DNA of 39,986 nucleotides from Micrococcales bacterium (GTDB lineage Bacteria; Actinomycetota; Actinomycetes; Actinomycetales; Microbacteriaceae). The stretch lies in contig CANLDE010000005.1 of assembly GCA_947489235.1 (NCBI GenBank), positions 1 to 39,986 on the forward strand, in the 5' to 3' direction. Position numbers and translations under genes: made by a program. The notes under the pieces are model-generated. The model searched no databases. It was not told where the DNA came from and saw nothing but the letters and a program-made list of their open reading frames with translations. This document shows, in pieces, positions 30,841-38,229 of the stretch (position 1 is the first letter of the stretch; each line of letters opens with the position of its first letter).

Positions 30841-33800
30841 ATGTTCACTTTAGCCAGTTCTATTGCCCGTAAGCTCTCGCTTGCGATTGTTGTTGCCTTA
30901 CTCGGCAGCCTTCAGGTTTCAATAGCCTCGGCTACAACTCCTGTACCAGAGGACGGATACTACGACTGTGAAACGGGTGTGAAGCGGGCCGACAGTGACT
31001 GGAGAGGTTTCAGAATAGTTGATTCCAATGTATACAACATCAATTGCACAGGGGAAGTAGTCCTACCAGATGGCCTGACGAGCGTAGGGGATTACGCGTT
31101 TTCGGGCTCCAAGTTGACTTCCATCATCATTCCATCTAGCGTGACCAGCATCGGGTCATATTCCTTCTACGACAGTGCACTGGAATCCCTCACCATTCCA
31201 TCTAGTGTTACAAGCATTGGCTACAACGCGTTCTACAACGCAAAAGCGCTGACTTCAATCGAGATTCCTTCGAGTGTGACTACCATCAGTGAATCCGCCT
31301 TCCAAGGTGCTGCCTCCCTGACCTCCATAGTCATTCCGGAAGGTGTCACAACCATTGAAAATAACACTTTCCTAGGTGCAACTTCACTGGAGTCCGTGAC
31401 CATACCATCGAGTGTGACCAGCATCGGTGATTGCGCTTTTTTCAATACAAAAGCATTGACTTCAATCACGATTCCATCTAGCGTGACTAGTATTTTGGCA
31501 AGAGCTTTCTATGGCGCTTCTTCACTTACATCCATCACGATCCCATCTAGCGTGGCCAGCATTGGATCTAACGTTTTCAATGGGACCAGTTCTCTAACTT
31601 CAATCACTGTTGAAGCGGGTAACCCTAACTATGCATCGGTCGATGGAGTGCTCCTTAATAAGAGTGAAACCACATTGATGCAGTACCCAATTGGCAGTAA
31701 CCGTTCTTCCTATACTGTCCCATCTAGTGTGAAGAAGCTTGGTAGCTACTCGTTCTCCGGAGCAACTGCTCTGAGTTCCATTGTCATTCCAGTAGGCGTA
31801 ACATCGATTGATGAAGGGGTGTTCGAGGAAGCGACTTCTCTGAATTCCGTAAACATTCCGGAAGGGGTAAAGTACATCGGCGATGAGGCGTTCTCTGACG
31901 CTACCTCTCTGAGTTCTATTACCATTCCTTCGACTGTGACTAGTATCGGTGATTATGCGTTCTATGGCACAACTTCTTTGGCGTCTATTACCGTTCCATC
32001 TGGTGTGACCAAAATCGGATATGGTGCATTCTCCTCGAGCGCCCTGACTTCAATCATCATCCCGGACGGTGTCACATCAATTTACGAATCTACTTTCGGG
32101 TATACAAGTGCACTTACTTCGGTTACTATTCCTGCCAGTGTTACCTACATCGATTACTATGCCTTCGCGAGTGCTACTGCTCTAACCTCAATTAGCATTC
32201 CAGCCAGCGTCACGACCATTGAACAGGGCGCCTTCGATGGGGCAAGCTCTCTAAAGGATGTTTACTTCCTCGGTAATGCCCCAACAAACGTAGGCGAAGG
32301 GGCTTTTTCTAACATCGCTGCTGGAGCGAAAGCTCACATCTCCTACAGTGCAACTGGATTTGGTTCGGAACCAACATGGAACGGCCTAACCATTAAAAGA
32401 GCGGCACCAGTTTACACAGTTACTTTCAATTCAAAGGGTGGTAGCTCTGTTCCAGCTGATTCCTTTGTGAATGATGGTTCATTAGCAATCCCTTATGACC
32501 CGACTCGCGAGGGTTACACTTTCTTGGGTTGGTCGGCAACTGATGGTGGTAGTGCTATTACTTTCCCTTACACACCTGGTGTGACTGAAGACATTACTTT
32601 GTATGCACTTTGGTCTGCCGAGAGTCATACAGTGACTTTCAATTCCAAGGAAGGTAGCAGTGTTGCTGATGGCTACTTTGATACTGATGATTATCTAGCT
32701 GAACCTACTCCTCCTACACGTGCTGGTTACACTTTCTTGGGTTGGTCAGACACTGATGGCGGTAGTGCCGTTTCTTTCCCTTACGCTCCTGATGTGACTA
32801 CTGACATTACTTTGTATGCTTTGTGGTCTGCTAATAGCCATACAGTTACTTTCGATTCAAAGGGTGGTAGCTCTGTTACAAATGGTTCGTTTGTTACTGA
32901 TGGATCTGTGACTGCTCCTACTGCTCCTACACTTGCTGGTTACACCTTCTCAGGTTGGCGTACTACAGCTGAGTACATAATTAATGAGGGTCCTGTTTCA
33001 TTCCCTTACGCACCTGGTGTAATCGAAGGCATTACTTTGTATGCTGTTTGGTCTGCTAATAGCCATACAGTTACTTTTGATTCAAAGGGTGGCTCAAGTG
33101 TTGATGCGGGTGTCTTTGTTACCGATGGGTACATTGAAAGTCCACACTCTAATCCTGGACGCGCTGGTTACACTTTCTTGGGTTGGTCAGATAGCGATGG
33201 TGGAAGTCTTCTTTCATTCCCATACGCACCTGGTGTAATGAAAGACGTTACTTTGTATGCGTTGTGGTCTGCTGATAGCCATACAGCTTTCTTTATGTCA
33301 CAAGGCGCTTACATTTACTATTTGTCCTATGTAACTGACGGATCTTTAGAGAAACCGGCAGACCCTGTTCGAACTGGCTATACATTCGGTGGTTGGTCAC
33401 TGACCGAGGATGGTAGTGCTGTTTCTTTCCCTTACGCTCCAGGGCTTATGGAGCCAATAACACTGTTTGCGAAGTGGTCTCTTACAAACTACTCAGTCAC
33501 TTTTAACTCGAAGGGCGGCACAACTGTTGCTGCTGGATCCTTTGTTTATGGTGGTGCGGTAGCAACTGCTCCTAGAAACCCATATCGTTCAGGAGCGATT
33601 TTCGCTGGTTGGTCAGATACTGATGGTGGTAGTGCTATTTCCTTCCCGTATTATCCGGGGACTGATTCGAATGTTACTTTGTACGCGAGGTGGACGATCC
33701 TAGCTCCGCTTTTGAGCACTGCCAGTGCAACGACCTTACTTCCTGGAGATTTAGTAACCATTAAAGTTTCTCGAGTCAATTCAGGCTGTACGGTGACAGT

Positions 33801-34299
33801 TGGTTGGAGAGAAGAAAACTCTGGTGTTAGTTCAATTTCTACAGTGATTAGACCTGATCGCTCTACTGGAGTCTTCTCTATTGCTACACCGTCAACTGTT
33901 GGCAGATACACTCTGACAACTAACACGATTGGGTCAGAGTGTTCTTCTGGAGCTGCAATCACGCTAGCTAAGTCTTTTGTGGTTGGTAAAGCTGCAAGCG
34001 TTGTTGCTAAGGTTTCGAGCTCTAGCGCATTTGTTTCGAAGAACCCTACTGTTTCGGTGACAGGTACTGTGAAGTCCGCTGGTGTTGTTGTTGCGAGTAA
34101 GGAAGTCACTGTTTCTTTGAGAAGAAATGGTGTTGAGGTTGCTACCGCTTCTGTGACAACAAACAGTGCTGGTGTGTTTAGCTTGAGCCTTCCTAACGGA
34201 TCTTATGTTGCTGGCGATTACACCGCGGTTGTCACTTTGGCTGCCGACAGTACTTACCGTCAAACACAGGTCACTACTTCTAAGATCACGCTTCGTTAG
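30841..34299 (+). CDS. Secreted BspA-type LRR protein with six InlB-type repeats and Ig-like tail
   Basis: 1152 residues, AAGGAG before the ATG. A signal peptide ends near residue 31 (SIASATT). Residues 60-515 hold about 20 BspA LRR_5 units (LTSITIPSSVTSIGSYAF style), one of them interrupted by a VEAGNPNYASVDGVLLNK insert, a common BspA variant. Residues 520-955 hold six InlB-type repeats, the fifth (AFFMSQGAYIYYLSY) strongly degenerate. Two Ig-like domains end the protein; the last (SKNPTVSVTGTVKSAGV) resembles bacterial Ig repeats. No sortase motif. It is likely an adhesin. A 62-base stretch at 32473-32534 is almost identical to 16318-16379 in the 924-residue protein gene. Confidence 0.88.
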   Translation: MFTLASSIARKLSLAIVVALLGSLQVSIASATTPVPEDGYYDCETGVKRADSDWRGFRIVDSNVYNINCTGEVVLPDGLTSVGDYAFSGSKLTSIIIPSSVTSIGSYSFYDSALESLTIPSSVTSIGYNAFYNAKALTSIEIPSSVTTISESAFQGAASLTSIVIPEGVTTIENNTFLGATSLESVTIPSSVTSIGDCAFFNTKALTSITIPSSVTSILARAFYGASSLTSITIPSSVASIGSNVFNGTSSLTSITVEAGNPNYASVDGVLLNKSETTLMQYPIGSNRSSYTVPSSVKKLGSYSFSGATALSSIVIPVGVTSIDEGVFEEATSLNSVNIPEGVKYIGDEAFSDATSLSSITIPSTVTSIGDYAFYGTTSLASITVPSGVTKIGYGAFSSSALTSIIIPDGVTSIYESTFGYTSALTSVTIPASVTYIDYYAFASATALTSISIPASVTTIEQGAFDGASSLKDVYFLGNAPTNVGEGAFSNIAAGAKAHISYSATGFGSEPTWNGLTIKRAAPVYTVTFNSKGGSSVPADSFVNDGSLAIPYDPTREGYTFLGWSATDGGSAITFPYTPGVTEDITLYALWSAESHTVTFNSKEGSSVADGYFDTDDYLAEPTPPTRAGYTFLGWSDTDGGSAVSFPYAPDVTTDITLYALWSANSHTVTFDSKGGSSVTNGSFVTDGSVTAPTAPTLAGYTFSGWRTTAEYIINEGPVSFPYAPGVIEGITLYAVWSANSHTVTFDSKGGSSVDAGVFVTDGYIESPHSNPGRAGYTFLGWSDSDGGSLLSFPYAPGVMKDVTLYALWSADSHTAFFMSQGAYIYYLSYVTDGSLEKPADPVRTGYTFGGWSLTEDGSAVSFPYAPGLMEPITLFAKWSLTNYSVTFNSKGGTTVAAGSFVYGGAVATAPRNPYRSGAIFAGWSDTDGGSAISFPYYPGTDSNVTLYARWTILAPLLSTASATTLLPGDLVTIKVSRVNSGCTVTVGWREENSGVSSISTVIRPDRSTGVFSIATPSTVGRYTLTTNTIGSECSSGAAITLAKSFVVGKAASVVAKVSSSSAFVSKNPTVSVTGTVKSAGVVVASKEVTVSLRRNGVEVATASVTTNSAGVFSLSLPNGSYVAGDYTAVVTLAADSTYRQTQVTTSKITLR

Positions 34300-34321
34300 A
34301 AGTAGAACGGTAGTTGTTGAG

Positions 34322-34353
34322 GCAGGTTCTGACCTTTGCGGGTCAGAACCTGC
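34322..34353. terminator. Bidirectional hairpin between the BspA-like gene and peptide copy 2
   Basis: GCAGGTTCTGACC and GGTCAGAACCTGC pair perfectly over 13 bases around TTTGCG. It follows the BspA-like stop by 22 bases and the minus-strand peptide stop by 5. No strong T run on either strand. Confidence 0.7.
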
Positions 34354-34358
34354 TGGTT

Positions 34359-34442
34359 CTACCTGGTACGGGTGTTTTCGACAATCAAAATGATTATCTT
34401 CACCACCAGTATCACCAGATCAACAATCTGGCTAATAGTCAT
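34359..34442 (-). CDS. 27-residue TisB-like hydrophobic peptide, copy 2 (candidate type I toxin)
   Basis: Same length, start context (AGGAG seven bases before the ATG) and stop codon as copy 1. Residues 1-22, including Asp8, Lys15 and Glu22, are identical; the only change in that part is a synonymous Ser4 codon. The tail changes from ETICTR to ENTRTR, making it more basic. A perfect 13-bp hairpin follows the stop. Conservation of the peptide while surrounding bases vary supports translation on this strand. Function as a membrane toxin is inferred from resemblance to TisB. Confidence 0.72.
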   Translation of the reverse strand: MTISQIVDLVILVVKIIILIVENTRTR

Positions 34443-34469
34443 CTTGTATCTCCTCTCGTAAGGCATGGA

Positions 34470-34585
34470 CTAGGGAGAGGGCCTAACCGGAAGGGGATAA
34501 CTTCTTTCCTAAAAAAGAAATATTCCCTATACTCGAAACTGGAGTCAGTTTCGGAATCGTTTCTTCCGATTAGACCCTCGTCAAG
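34470..34585. repeat. Long inverted repeat in the toxin-like leader, copy 2
   Basis: Arms 34470-34493 and 34563-34585. In RNA read on the minus strand, 17 contiguous pairs form (two G-U), including a C-G pair at the position that is a C-A mismatch in copy 1. Confidence 0.65.
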
Positions 34586-34622
34586 AGGTCAAACAATCAC
34601 CCCGGTTACCGCCGGGGTTTTT
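34540..34622 (+). ncRNA. Candidate antitoxin small RNA, copy 2
   Basis: Predicted from the TATACT box (34528-34533) to the terminator at 34599-34622, about 83 nt. The 5' region holds CGAAACTG-GAGT-CAGTTTCG, a stem of eight pairs where copy 1 has six, so the stem is kept although the sequence inside changed. A CCTC-GTCAA-GAGG hairpin and the same terminator follow. It diverges from peptide copy 2. Ends are inferred. Confidence 0.55.
34599..34622 (+). terminator. Terminator of sRNA copy 2
   Basis: ACCCCGG/CCGGGGT stem followed by five Ts, identical in sequence to the copy 1 terminator. Confidence 0.88.
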
Positions 34623-34716
34623 GTCTAACTGCTGGCTAGACAAGCCATGCTGCCGCTAGCAGAAGTAGTCTTTAGCAAAACTAGTTTCCCTGCAGAGATT
34701 GTGCACAGCCTCGTTT

Positions 34717-34959
34717 CTAGTGAGTGGTGAAAGAAATCTTCTTGGCCTTCATAATTACTTGGAGTCGGGCTATTGAAGATTTTCCCATTCCATGAAGATC
34801 TGTCAGCTCTTGCAGGGTGATTTTTCTTAGATCAGAAACCTTATAGAGTTTTGCATCGACCAAGGCTTTGCGGGCTGGACCGGATATCCCGATTCTGAGC
34901 CATTCAGCTTCCAATTTTGCTTGATCAGCCGGTACTTTGCCTTTTGATTTAGAAGCCAT
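34717..34959 (-). CDS. RpoA-CTD-like helix-hairpin-helix protein
   Basis: 80 residues. After a basic N-terminus (ASKSKGKVP) comes a compact helical domain: WLRIGISGPARKALVDAKLY, then VSDLRKITLQELTDLHGMGK with an HhH motif in LHGMGKSSIARLQVIM. This is the pattern of the RNA polymerase alpha C-terminal domain, which binds DNA through HhH. As a free-standing small protein it may bind DNA or RNA. There is no Shine-Dalgarno; TATAAT (34971-34966, minus strand) lies six bases before the ATG, which fits a leaderless mRNA. Confidence 0.75.
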   Translation of the reverse strand: MASKSKGKVPADQAKLEAEWLRIGISGPARKALVDAKLYKVSDLRKITLQELTDLHGMGKSSIARLQVIMKAKKISFTTH

Positions 34960-34965
34960 GAAGTA

Positions 34966-34971
34966 ATTATA
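34966..34971 (-). promoter_or_regulatory. -10 box placing transcription start at the ATG (leaderless)
   Basis: TATAAT six bases upstream of ATG 34959 would put the transcript start at or next to the A of the ATG. The -35 is poor. Confidence 0.5.
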
Positions 34972-35041
34972 AATTGCTGTGAATATCTTGATTGCACACC
35001 AGCCAGGCGCGGTGAAAGCGGTTTCAAACTAGGATTGAAAA

Positions 35042-36196
35042 ATGAGAAAAAAGACAATCGGGTTTCTGACAGCAGCACTAATTTCCTTAGCTGCATTATC
35101 AGCACCTAGCCTTACTGCTGCAGTTGCTGCAACGTCATATACAGTGACCTTCAATGCCAACGGCGGTTCAGGCGTCATGGCCAAGCAGACCGTACCTGCA
35201 AAGGGAAAAGCCTTGTCAGCTGTCAAATTCACTCTTGACTCTCATCGGTTTATTGGCTGGTCTTTGACTAAGTCCGGGCCTGTGCGCTACTACAACTCGT
35301 CAGTTGTTAAGCCCAAGAGCAAGCTGAATCTATATGCCCAATGGAAAGCAACAGTGGCTGCACCCTCTTTGTTGGGCCATAAGCTGGGCAAATTACTTTG
35401 GTCAGATTCTTTTACCGGAGAAAATGGTGGCCTGATCAATTCCACTAATTGGACCTCTAGGTACTGTGGACATGGAAGTGAGAATGGTGGAGGAACCTGT
35501 CATAACTCAGAAAAGCAGTGGTACACCCCAGACGCCATTCGACTCGATGGCACACCACAGGGAAATGCGGTGATTACCACCAAGAGAGTCAGCGTTGCAC
35601 CTACTGACGCAGGCGAATGCAAGTCAGCACCTTGTAACTACACCAGTGGGCGCTTTGATACTCAAAAGAAAGTGTCATTCAAATACGGTTACATTGAAAC
35701 CCGCATGAAAATGCCTGCTGGTGGCGCTAACTGGCCAGCATTCTGGGCACTGGGTGATGCAATGACTGATGTAGGTTGGCCTTTAGCTGGAGAAATAGAC
35801 ATCGCTGAGCAGGGTGGGAACCTACCTATGAGAAACTCTGCAGCAGTTCATTTCTCGAAGACAAACACCGCAACCTGCTGTGGTAATCACAGTTACGTCT
35901 GGGGAGAAGAAAAGAACCAGGCTAACTACCAGCAGGACTTTCACACTTACGGCCTGGCATGGCAGCCAAACAGATTAGAGTTCTACATCGATAGAGAGAT
36001 GTTCTGGGCTGTTACCCCAGCCAATGTTCAGGGACAATGGGTTTTCAATGAGCCATTTTTCTTGATCCTCAATAACGCTGTAGGAGGTTCTGTTGGTTTT
36101 GGTGGTAGCTACTCTGGATGGTCAGAAAGTAAGACAGTGATTGACTACGTTCATGCCTGGCAGCTAAACGGGCAAGGCTCTGTTGTAAAGAAATAG
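35042..36196 (+). CDS. Secreted GH16 glycoside hydrolase (endo-beta-1,3-glucanase-like) with N-terminal InlB-type repeat
   Basis: 384 residues. Signal peptide at 1-30 (TIGFLTAALISLAALSAPS). One InlB-type repeat at 33-103 (YTVTFNANGGSG ... LNLYAQW). A GH16 domain follows from about 118: WSDSFTGENGG, TSGRFDTQKK, YGYIETRMKMPAG, NWPAFWALG and the catalytic GEIDIAEQGG with Glu251 (nucleophile), Asp253 and Glu256 (acid/base), then HTYGLAWQPNRLEFYID. This form (E-I-D-I-x-E) is typical of laminarinase-like enzymes, so algal or fungal beta-1,3-glucan is the likely substrate. The InlB-type repeat links it to the adhesins nearby. AGGA precedes the ATG. Confidence 0.92.
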   Translation: MRKKTIGFLTAALISLAALSAPSLTAAVAATSYTVTFNANGGSGVMAKQTVPAKGKALSAVKFTLDSHRFIGWSLTKSGPVRYYNSSVVKPKSKLNLYAQWKATVAAPSLLGHKLGKLLWSDSFTGENGGLINSTNWTSRYCGHGSENGGGTCHNSEKQWYTPDAIRLDGTPQGNAVITTKRVSVAPTDAGECKSAPCNYTSGRFDTQKKVSFKYGYIETRMKMPAGGANWPAFWALGDAMTDVGWPLAGEIDIAEQGGNLPMRNSAAVHFSKTNTATCCGNHSYVWGEEKNQANYQQDFHTYGLAWQPNRLEFYIDREMFWAVTPANVQGQWVFNEPFFLILNNAVGGSVGFGGSYSGWSESKTVIDYVHAWQLNGQGSVVKK

Positions 36197-36235
36197 CCAT
36201 CACTGAGGACTAATCATCTGATTCCTCGCCTATCT

Positions 36236-36271
36236 GATACGACACTTTTAACCGCTAGATACGACATTTTT
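36236..36271. promoter_or_regulatory. Two direct repeats GATACGACAYTTTT upstream of TetR gene
   Basis: GATACGACACTTTT (36236-36249) and GATACGACATTTTT (36258-36271) are 22 bases apart, so they face the same side of the helix. They cover the -35 region of the downstream TetR gene and could be operator sites. Confidence 0.45.
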
Positions 36272-36282
36272 GCGCCACTTGC

Positions 36283-36288
36283 TAGACT
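36283..36288 (+). promoter_or_regulatory. -10 box placing transcription start at the TetR ATG
   Basis: TAGACT lies six bases before ATG 36295, with a partial -35 (ACGACA) 16 bases upstream. The start would be at or next to the ATG, giving a leaderless mRNA; no Shine-Dalgarno is present. Confidence 0.45.
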
Positions 36289-36294
36289 AGGCGA

Positions 36295-36894
36295 ATGAGC
36301 GAGGCAGGGCAGGAAACACGGGCCAAACTGCTGCAAACCGCAGTAGAGATGCTTGATGAACTGCATGATAAAGAAGTTTCCGCTGCGGAGATTCTTCGCA
36401 GAACAGGTATAGCAAGGGGCTCCCTGTATCACTTTTGGGACACAATCGGGGATTTGATCGAAGAAGCCTATTTAGTCCGCTACTCAAGGTTTGTTGAAAA
36501 AAGTGGTGGTGTTATTCGCCAGCTGCTTGAAGAATGCAAGACTAAAGAACAGTTCTTCGCTGGGTTGTCAAGGTTCACAGAACTAACCCAAGATCCAGCA
36601 CGCATAGCTAATAGGTATGAGCGAGCTCGTATCCTCGGTATGGCAGAGAAGAACGAGAAGTTTAGAAAAGCATTGGGCCAAGTTCAACAAGGTCTAACCG
36701 ATGAGTTCACACAACAGTTCACTGAAGTTCAAAACCGTGGCTGGTTCAACAAAGACTTCGACCCACGTGCAGCAGCAGTTCTTATTCAGGCTTACACACT
36801 AGGAAAAATCCTTGATGATGTGGTTGACAACCCGATGAGCTCATTAAACTGGAATAATTTGATTGGCCTTATCGTGGGCCGCTCACTGTCCTAG
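36295..36894 (+). CDS. TetR/AcrR-family transcriptional regulator
   Basis: 199 residues. HTH region: TRAKLLQTAVEMLDELHDKE (8-27), then VSAAEILRRTGIARGSLYHF, a clear TetR recognition helix (ARGSLYHFW). The C-terminal part is helical with a hydrophobic ligand cavity typical of the family. It is preceded by two direct repeats that could be its own operator and is likely leaderless. The next gene on the same strand is a DoxX-like protein, 86 bases away beyond a hairpin. Confidence 0.93.
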   Translation: MSEAGQETRAKLLQTAVEMLDELHDKEVSAAEILRRTGIARGSLYHFWDTIGDLIEEAYLVRYSRFVEKSGGVIRQLLEECKTKEQFFAGLSRFTELTQDPARIANRYERARILGMAEKNEKFRKALGQVQQGLTDEFTQQFTEVQNRGWFNKDFDPRAAAVLIQAYTLGKILDDVVDNPMSSLNWNNLIGLIVGRSLS

Positions 36895-36920
36895 AAAGTA
36901 AAACTTTTAGTTAAACAAAT

Positions 36921-36946
36921 AGGCCCCAGGCTATTGCCTGAGGCCC
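36921..36946 (+). terminator. Hairpin after TetR gene
   Basis: AGGCCCCAGGC and GCCTGAGGCCCT pair around TATT with one mismatch, 26 bases after the TetR stop. No long T run follows. Confidence 0.6.
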
Positions 36947-36980
36947 TACAAGGCAGGCTGAAAGTAGACTGCTAAACATC

Positions 36981-37391
36981 ATGAAGATAGTCAAAAACCT
37001 CTCTCGAATAGCCTTAGGGCTGGCTTTAGCCTTGGCCGGAACATCCCACTTAGGTTCAGCTCGAGAAACCTTCAGGGCTCAGGTGCCTACCTGGGTCCCG
37101 CTAGATGCCGATTTCGTCGTACTTGCAAGCGGAGTCGTGGAGATCTGTTTGGGGCTCTGGCTGCTATCTGGATACAAAGCTCCGATAGCTGGAACAGTAA
37201 CGGCCCTATTCTTTGTCGCCATATTTCCAGGCAACATTTCTCAATGGCTGACCCGAACAGATGCCTTCGGCTTAGATACGGACCAAGCCAGACTGATAAG
37301 GCTTTTCTTTCAACCATTACTAGTTCTCTGGGCACTCTGGTCTACCAGCGCAGTTTCTTGGATCAAGAACTTATCTAAGAAAAAGCAATAG
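36981..37391 (+). CDS. DoxX-like four-helix membrane protein
   Basis: 136 residues with four hydrophobic segments (about 9-24, 45-65, 70-88, 108-127). RIALGLALALAGTSHL near the start, then VVEICLGLWLLSG and GTVTALFFVAIFPGNISQW, fit the DoxX/DUF4870-like membrane family, where a small residue pattern and a His after the first helix are common. The role is unknown; some relatives act in thiol or redox homeostasis. The adjacent convergent gene is a nitroreductase. Confidence 0.78.
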   Translation: MKIVKNLSRIALGLALALAGTSHLGSARETFRAQVPTWVPLDADFVVLASGVVEICLGLWLLSGYKAPIAGTVTALFFVAIFPGNISQWLTRTDAFGLDTDQARLIRLFFQPLLVLWALWSTSAVSWIKNLSKKKQ

Positions 37392-37413
37392 AAATTGATT
37401 TTCTTCCGCTGAG

Positions 37414-38142
37414 CTACTTAGCTTTAGCGGAAATCTCTTCAGGGCCAATTCGGTTGGCTTGGAAAGTGTTTACCTCAGCCTCATCGGGGTATCCAATTGC
37501 AATGCCATAGATAAGTTTGTATCCCTTAGGGATAACGAATTCCTCATGCACAGCTTTAGGCCATATCGCAACCGCTCCTTGAGCACATGTACCAAGACCT
37601 TTGGCATGAGCACTAAGCATTAGGTTCTCGGCGAATAATCCAGCATCATTGGCTGCAAACACAGACAACCCTTTATGGATGAAAACAAATATTTCAACAG
37701 GAGCATTGAAGAACTCATAGTTCTTTGCCCACTGCGCATCTCTAGCTTTCTTATCTCCCCTTGCTACACCTAACAACCCATAGAGTTCTTTACCTACTCT
37801 TCTAGCTCTAGGTTGTAAAGACTTTGGGTATGGCTTCATGATTGGGTAATCACTTAGTGGCCATGCTTTAGGGGTAAAAAGAAATTTAATTTTGTCTTTT
37901 AGATTTCCACTAGTCATTCCAGAGCCAACGCTCCAACGTTCCAGCATGTCTTTAGAAATGCGATCTCTAACTTCACCCGATGCCACAGCCACTAGGAAAG
38001 GCCTAGTGTTACTCCAACTAGGTGCAGTGAGACCATCTTCTAAAAGCTCATCGATTATCTTGGCATCAACTGGGTCTGATTTGAATGCTCGAGTGCTTCT
38101 TCTATTGGCGAGGAACTCGCTAAAATCCTTTGAATCAATCAT
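37414..38142 (-). CDS. Nitroreductase-family flavoprotein
   Basis: 242 residues. The N-terminal FLANRRSTRAFKSDPVDAKI (10-29) carries the RRS.R.F FMN-phosphate motif, followed by APSWSNTRPF, another FMN contact. Later ENLMLSAHAKGLGTCAQGA is the typical helix and loop over the flavin, and LIYGIAIGYPD ends the core. It reduces quinones, nitro compounds or similar electrophiles with NAD(P)H; the physiological substrate is unknown. It is convergent with the DoxX-like gene. Confidence 0.92.
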   Translation of the reverse strand: MIDSKDFSEFLANRRSTRAFKSDPVDAKIIDELLEDGLTAPSWSNTRPFLVAVASGEVRDRISKDMLERWSVGSGMTSGNLKDKIKFLFTPKAWPLSDYPIMKPYPKSLQPRARRVGKELYGLLGVARGDKKARDAQWAKNYEFFNAPVEIFVFIHKGLSVFAANDAGLFAENLMLSAHAKGLGTCAQGAVAIWPKAVHEEFVIPKGYKLIYGIAIGYPDEAEVNTFQANRIGPEEISAKAK

Positions 38143-38184
38143 TAGTCAAGGCTACCAAGTGATTCATAAACCTGCCTTAAATGA

Positions 38185-38214
38185 GTTTGGGGTGACCCGA
38201 AGGCCACCCCAAAC
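38185..38214 (-). terminator. Intrinsic terminator with TTCG loop
   Basis: On the minus strand GTTTGGGGTGGCC and GGTCACCCCAAAC pair over 13 positions around a TTCG tetraloop, 16 bases after the 5'-nucleotidase stop. Confidence 0.85.
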
Positions 38215-38229
38215 TTCAGTTCTAGATGA

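Larger units (their letters stand above)
34353..34708. repeat. Direct repeat unit, copy 2 (toxin-like peptide plus sRNA)
   Basis: Second copy of the 29596-29952 element, same orientation, flanking the TetR/BspA locus on the right. Differences cluster in the peptide's last residues, the sRNA 5' stem loop and the outer ends. Confidence 0.9.
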
